Shown here: positions 60,730-64,000 of the stretch, piece after piece
Layout: each line of letters starts with the position of its first letter
Position numbering within the stretch: the stretch's first letter is position 1
From: Frankia sp. RB7
GTDB lineage: Bacteria > Pseudomonadota > Alphaproteobacteria > Rhizobiales > Xanthobacteraceae
Reading direction: 5' to 3'
Length of the DNA stretch: 64,000 nt
NCBI GenBank assembly: GCA_030403585.1
Contig: JAUEPE010000010.1
Span: forward strand, 62,001 to 126,000
Notes under the pieces: generated by a model
The model's input: the letters and a program-made list of their open reading frames with translations, nothing else
What the model was told of the DNA's origin: nothing
Database searches by the model: none
Translations under genes and position numbers: made by a program

Positions 60730-61583
60730 CGCGGAAATCGCAAGGTGCCGCGTGCAAAACGGCGTTCGAGCAGCATCTGGAGCGGCGTCAGGATCGAGAC
60801 GACGAGCAGGTACCAGAGCCCGGCGACGATCAAGAGCTCGATCACGCGGGAATTCGCGTAGTAGATGTTTTCGGCGTTATGCAGCACTTCAGGATATTGG
60901 ATGACGCTCGCAAGCGAGGTCGCCTTCACCATGCCGATGAACTCGTTGCCGAGCGGCGGGATCACCACGCGCATCGCCTGCGGCAAAATGATCCGGCGCA
61001 GCGCGCGCAGCCGTCCCATGCCGATCGCCTGCGCGGCCTCGTATTGTCCGATATCGACCGACAGCATGCCGGCGCGCATCACTTCAGACGTGTAGGCGCC
61101 CTGGTTGATGCCGAGCCCAAGCAGCGCGGCGAGGAACGGCGTCATGATGTCGACGGCGCGCCCGCTCCACACGCCGGGAATGCCGATGGTCGGAAACACC
61201 AGTGCAAGGTTGAACCACAACAGCAATTGCAGGATCAGCGGCGTGCCGCGGAACAGCCAGGTGTAGCCGGCCGCGACCGTCTTCAGTACCGGATCGGGCG
61301 AGAGCCGCATGATCGCGACGACGATGCCGAGAAAGATGCCGAGCGCCATCGCCAGCACTGCCATCACCATGGTGTTGACGATGCCTTCGAGGATCACCTT
61401 TGCGGTGATGAAGCGGCTGACATAGGACCATTCGATCTGGCCATTGGCAAAGGCGCGCGCGATCGCCGCCAGCACCAGGACGATCAGCGCGGCGCTGAGC
61501 CAGCGACACCAGTGCGGCTCGCGCGCGATCCGCATTCCCGACAGATCGGGAAAACCTTCCGCGAGTGCCGGTGCCGGCTTCAT
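60726..61583 (-). CDS. Amino-acid ABC transporter permease
   Basis: This 285-aa HisM/GlnP-type permease has about five transmembrane helices. Family motifs are [18 protein letters not shown] ([20 protein letters not shown]), the ATPase-contact loop [20 protein letters not shown] and the final [13 protein letters not shown]. The ATG at 61583 overlaps the stop of the binding-protein gene upstream by four bases, so the longer frame to 61637 is rejected. A single permease probably forms a homodimer. Confidence 0.92.
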   Translation of the reverse strand: MKPAPALAEGFPDLSGMRIAREPHWCRWLSAALIVLVLAAIARAFANGQIEWSYVSRFITAKVILEGIVNTMVMAVLAMALGIFLGIVVAIMRLSPDPVLKTVAAGYTWLFRGTPLILQLLLWFNLALVFPTIGIPGVWSGRAVDIMTPFLAALLGLGINQGAYTSEVMRAGMLSVDIGQYEAAQAIGMGRLRALRRIILPQAMRVVIPPLGNEFIGMVKATSLASVIQYPEVLHNAENIYYANSRVIELLIVAGLWYLLVVSILTPLQMLLERRFARGTLRFPR

Positions 61584-62407
61584 TGCGGCGCCGCGTTCAG
61601 CATGGGCTGGGTCACTGCATTCGCACCCAGGCCCCATTTGTCGAGAATCGCCTTGTAGGAGCCGTCGGCGATCATCGCCGTAAGCTTCTCCGTCACGACT
61701 TCACGGAGCGCGGCATCATCCTTGCGGAACATGATGCCCTGATAGCCGGTGGACAACTGCTCGCCAATGACGCGATATTTGCCCGGCTCCTGCGTCTGCG
61801 CGTAAGGCAGCGTCTCGCTACCCTGCACGGCGGCGTCAATGCGGCCCTGTTTGAGCTGGTTGCGGACGTCGATCGAGTTCTCACCAGGAACATATTGAAT
61901 GGCGGGCTTGCCGCCCGCCTCGCAATTCTGCTTGCTCCACTTCTCGATCTCGACCGGGAAACTGGTGCTGCGGGTGGTGCCGACCTTCTTGCCGCAGAGA
62001 TCAATGGCGGCCTTCGCCTCGCTCTCGGCCATCACGAAGAACTGCGGGCCGGTCGTGATGTAATCGACGAAATCGGCACTTTCGCGCCGCGAGGCACGAT
62101 CCGAGATGCCGGAAATGATAAAATCGGCGCGCTTGGTCTGGAGCGAGGGGATCAGCTCGGCGAACGGCGTCTCGCTCCAGATGATCTTGAGGCCGCCGAG
62201 CCGCTTGGCGAGATCGTTTGCGAGATCGATGTCCAATCCCACCAGCTCGTTGCTGGCGGGATCGCGGTATTCCATCGGTGCGTAGGTCGCGTTGACCGTG
62301 AGTTTCAGCGCTCCCGCCTGCTTGATCTCCGCCGGAAGCTCTGCGGCCTGCACTGAGCTTACGGCAGCCAACGCTGCGAAAGCGAGAAGATGCGAGAGGC
62401 GCGTCAT
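61580..62407 (-). CDS. Polar amino-acid ABC substrate-binding protein 2
   Basis: This 275-aa exported binding protein (SBP_bac_3) has a signal peptide MTRLSHLLAFAALAAVSSVQ, then PAEIKQAGALKLTVNATYAP and PASNELVGLDIDLANDLA. It belongs to the same family as the binding protein at 59.1-59.9 kb but is clearly a separate gene. It is the first gene of the transporter unit and overlaps the permease gene by four bases. It probably recognises a different or overlapping ligand, giving the transporter two specificities. Confidence 0.92.
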   Translation of the reverse strand: MTRLSHLLAFAALAAVSSVQAAELPAEIKQAGALKLTVNATYAPMEYRDPASNELVGLDIDLANDLAKRLGGLKIIWSETPFAELIPSLQTKRADFIISGISDRASRRESADFVDYITTGPQFFVMAESEAKAAIDLCGKKVGTTRSTSFPVEIEKWSKQNCEAGGKPAIQYVPGENSIDVRNQLKQGRIDAAVQGSETLPYAQTQEPGKYRVIGEQLSTGYQGIMFRKDDAALREVVTEKLTAMIADGSYKAILDKWGLGANAVTQPMLNAAPQ

Positions 62408-62479
62408 GTCAGCTCCTTTGCCAACTGTTTGCTTTGCTAGTCGTTGCCAACGCAGTCGATTGCCAGCGCCGTGCCAAAA

Positions 62480-63436
62480 TCAGTCCGCGTCGAGCACGGC
62501 CGGCTCGATGACGCCGGCGCGCTCTGTGATCACCCTGTATTGCTCGGGCCGCCGGTGGGCGGCGAAATTGAACATCTTGTCCTTGCCCTGGCGGCAGAGG
62601 TCGAGATCGACATCGGCGACGATCACCTCGTCGGTCAGGGTCGCCGCCTGCGCGACGATGCGTCCGTTGGGATCGACGATGCAGGAGCCGCCGATCAGGC
62701 CCGAGCCATCCTCGTCGCCGGCCTTGGCGACCGAGATTGCCCAGGTCGCATTCATGTAGGCATTGGCCTGGGTCACCAGCGTCGAGTGGAAGGTGCGCAG
62801 CGAGGAGTCTTCAGTGGTACCGCCATTGGGATCATAAGCCGCCGAATTGTACCCGATGCAGACAAGCTCGACGCCCTGCAGGCCGAGCACACGCCAGGAT
62901 TCCGGCCAGCGGCGATCGTTGCAGATCATCATGCCCATGATCGCATGCGCCCAGGCCGAGCCGGCGCGGAATGCGGGAAAGCCGAGATCGCCATATTCGA
63001 AATAGCGCTTCTCGAGCTGCTGGTAGCGAGCGCCCTCTCGCGGCTCGACCGAGCCCGGCAGATGCACCTTGCGATAGCGGCCGAGAATCTCGCCGTCGCG
63101 ATCGACCAGGATGGCGCAATTGTAACGGCGGCCATCGGCGGTTTGCTCGGCATAGCCCACATAGAAACCGACGCGCAGTGCACGCGCACGATCGAACAGC
63201 TTTGCCACGGCCGGGTTCGGCATGCCGTGCTCGAAATAGTGGTCGAGCGCATCGCCTTCGAGCAGCCAGCGCGGGAAGAAGGTCGTGAAGGCGAGCTCGG
63301 GAAACACGACCAGGCTGGCACCGCGGCCGGCCGCTTCCTCCAGCATGTCGAGCATCCGCTTCAACGTATGCTCGCGCGTATCGGCTTTTTGCGTCGGCCC
63401 CATCTGGGCGGCGGCGGCGCAAAGGACACGAACCAA
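62480..63436 (-). CDS. N-carbamoyl-D-amino-acid hydrolase
   Basis: This 318-aa nitrilase-superfamily enzyme releases ammonia and CO2 from N-carbamoyl-D-amino acids. The catalytic Glu-Lys-Cys set is Glu47 (FPELAFTTFFPRW), Lys123 (GRYRKVHLPG) and Cys172 (MMICNDRRWPESWRV). Also typical of D-carbamoylase are QLEKRYFEYGDLGFPAF and the closing FNFAAHRRPEQYRVI. The start is taken as TTG at 63436, since GGAGG lies five bases upstream. An alternative TTG at 63448 would overlap that ribosome site. It is the first gene of the catabolic locus. Confidence 0.94.
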   Translation of the reverse strand: MVRVLCAAAAQMGPTQKADTREHTLKRMLDMLEEAAGRGASLVVFPELAFTTFFPRWLLEGDALDHYFEHGMPNPAVAKLFDRARALRVGFYVGYAEQTADGRRYNCAILVDRDGEILGRYRKVHLPGSVEPREGARYQQLEKRYFEYGDLGFPAFRAGSAWAHAIMGMMICNDRRWPESWRVLGLQGVELVCIGYNSAAYDPNGGTTEDSSLRTFHSTLVTQANAYMNATWAISVAKAGDEDGSGLIGGSCIVDPNGRIVAQAATLTDEVIVADVDLDLCRQGKDKMFNFAAHRRPEQYRVITERAGVIEPAVLDAD

Positions 63437-63587
63437 GATTGCCTCCAATCTGTGCGCAATGCTGCCTCAATGGGCGAATGAACCCGTTGATCCAGCATGC
63501 AAATCCGCGACCATTAGGCGCAAGGCGGGCTGCAAAAGCAATTCATCGTGCTATGATGTTTTGGCCCTGAGTATAATCGGCAGTGAT

Positions 63588-64000
63588 ATGAACCTGCGCC
63601 AGCTCGAGATCCTGCGTGCCGTCATCCGCCATCGCACCACGGTGGCGGCAGCCGACGAATTGGGACTGTCCCAACCCGCGGTCAGCAACGCGCTGAAGAC
63701 GATGGAGGCGCAGGCGGGATTTGCGCTGTTCGAGCGCGTCAACAACCGGCTGTTTCCGACCGTGGAGGCGATGGCGCTCTACAAGGAGAGCGAAGCGATC
63801 TTCGCGCTTCACGCGAAGCTCGAGAACCGCGTCCGCGATCTGCGCGAAAACCGGTCCGGGCATCTTTCGATCGTGGCCACGCCGCCGCTCGCCTACAGCA
63901 TCATTCCCTCCGCGCTATCGGGCTTCCTGCGCCGCCGCCCGGAGACACGCGTGTTCTTCGATGTCCGGCGCTATGAGGGCATCATCGAGGGCGTGCTCAG
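63588..64000 (+). CDS. LysR-family regulator (3' truncated by window)
   Basis: The 137 visible codons start at the ATG 63588 with the DNA-binding region MNLRQLEILRAVIRHRTTVA and AADELGLSQPAVSNALKTME. It then enters the effector domain (HLSIVATPPLAYSIIPSAL). The gene is divergent from the N-carbamoylase gene and runs off the window. It is the probable regulator of the carbamoylase-transporter locus. Confidence 0.93.
   Translation, partial: MNLRQLEILRAVIRHRTTVAAADELGLSQPAVSNALKTMEAQAGFALFERVNNRLFPTVEAMALYKESEAIFALHAKLENRVRDLRENRSGHLSIVATPPLAYSIIPSALSGFLRRRPETRVFFDVRRYEGIIEGVL

Overview
The window reads as chromosomal DNA of an alphaproteobacterium, most likely Bradyrhizobium or a close relative. 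The grounds are high GC, the gene content (DUF1488, DUF2852, HWE kinase, FeeM-like synthase, many ABC uptake systems), long antisense open frames, and short dispersed palindromes familiar from that genus. No rRNA, tRNA, CRISPR array, prophage or insertion sequence was recognised.

Layout. 0-2.3 kb: the end of a membrane protein, a tiny membrane protein and a branched-chain-amino-acid-type binding protein. 2.4-14.9 kb: a minus-strand cell-envelope block, tolQ-tolR-tolA-tolB, then a GGDEF-EAL protein and a FeeM-like acyltransferase, then pal-cpoB-tilS-ftsH. 15.2-20 kb: an SDR lacking the catalytic Tyr, cysE, an acyl desaturase, a DUF2852 protein and a TetR regulator with matching operators at both genes. 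20-28.1 kb: a stress/ECF region. An ECF42-type sigma factor is coupled to a DGPF/YciI protein, with SRPBCC, PhnB-like and further YciI genes. Three promoters of the form TGTCnn-N17-CGTC precede these transcription units and predict a self-contained regulon. A triple-PAS chemoreceptor, an SDR, a ClpP-like exported protein and three miniature membrane ORFs lie within this stretch. 28.2-45 kb: hydroxyacid dehydrogenase, Cache-type chemoreceptor, TetR/GST divergent pair, hyuA-hyuB hydantoinase/oxoprolinase pair, sirtuin, HWE histidine kinase, DUF1488, SDRs, dctA and an ABC-F ATPase.

45-53.5 kb is a nine-gene operon: polyamine/opine-type ABC transporter, two DAO-type flavoproteins, a [2Fe-2S] protein, an FAD/NAD subunit with a BFD-like Cys cluster, and RidA, next to a divergent LysR gene. 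It looks like uptake and oxidative deamination of an amine, imino acid or opine. 54.6-63.5 kb is a second catabolic locus: N-carbamoyl-D-amino-acid hydrolase, polar amino-acid ABC transporter with two binding proteins, NodB-fold hydrolase, Asp/Glu/hydantoin racemase, oligopeptide-type binding protein and amidohydrolase, with a divergent LysR gene cut by the window end. It resembles hydantoin or N-carbamoyl-amino-acid scavenging.

The best candidate for a coherent, little-described system is the ECF42 regulon (20.0-28.1 kb), supported by three same-spaced promoters that also settle the translation starts of the genes they precede. Next come the nine-gene oxidase operon, the carbamoylase locus, the TetR/DUF2852 circuit and a periplasmic protein carrying a ClpP-spaced Ser-His-Asp set.
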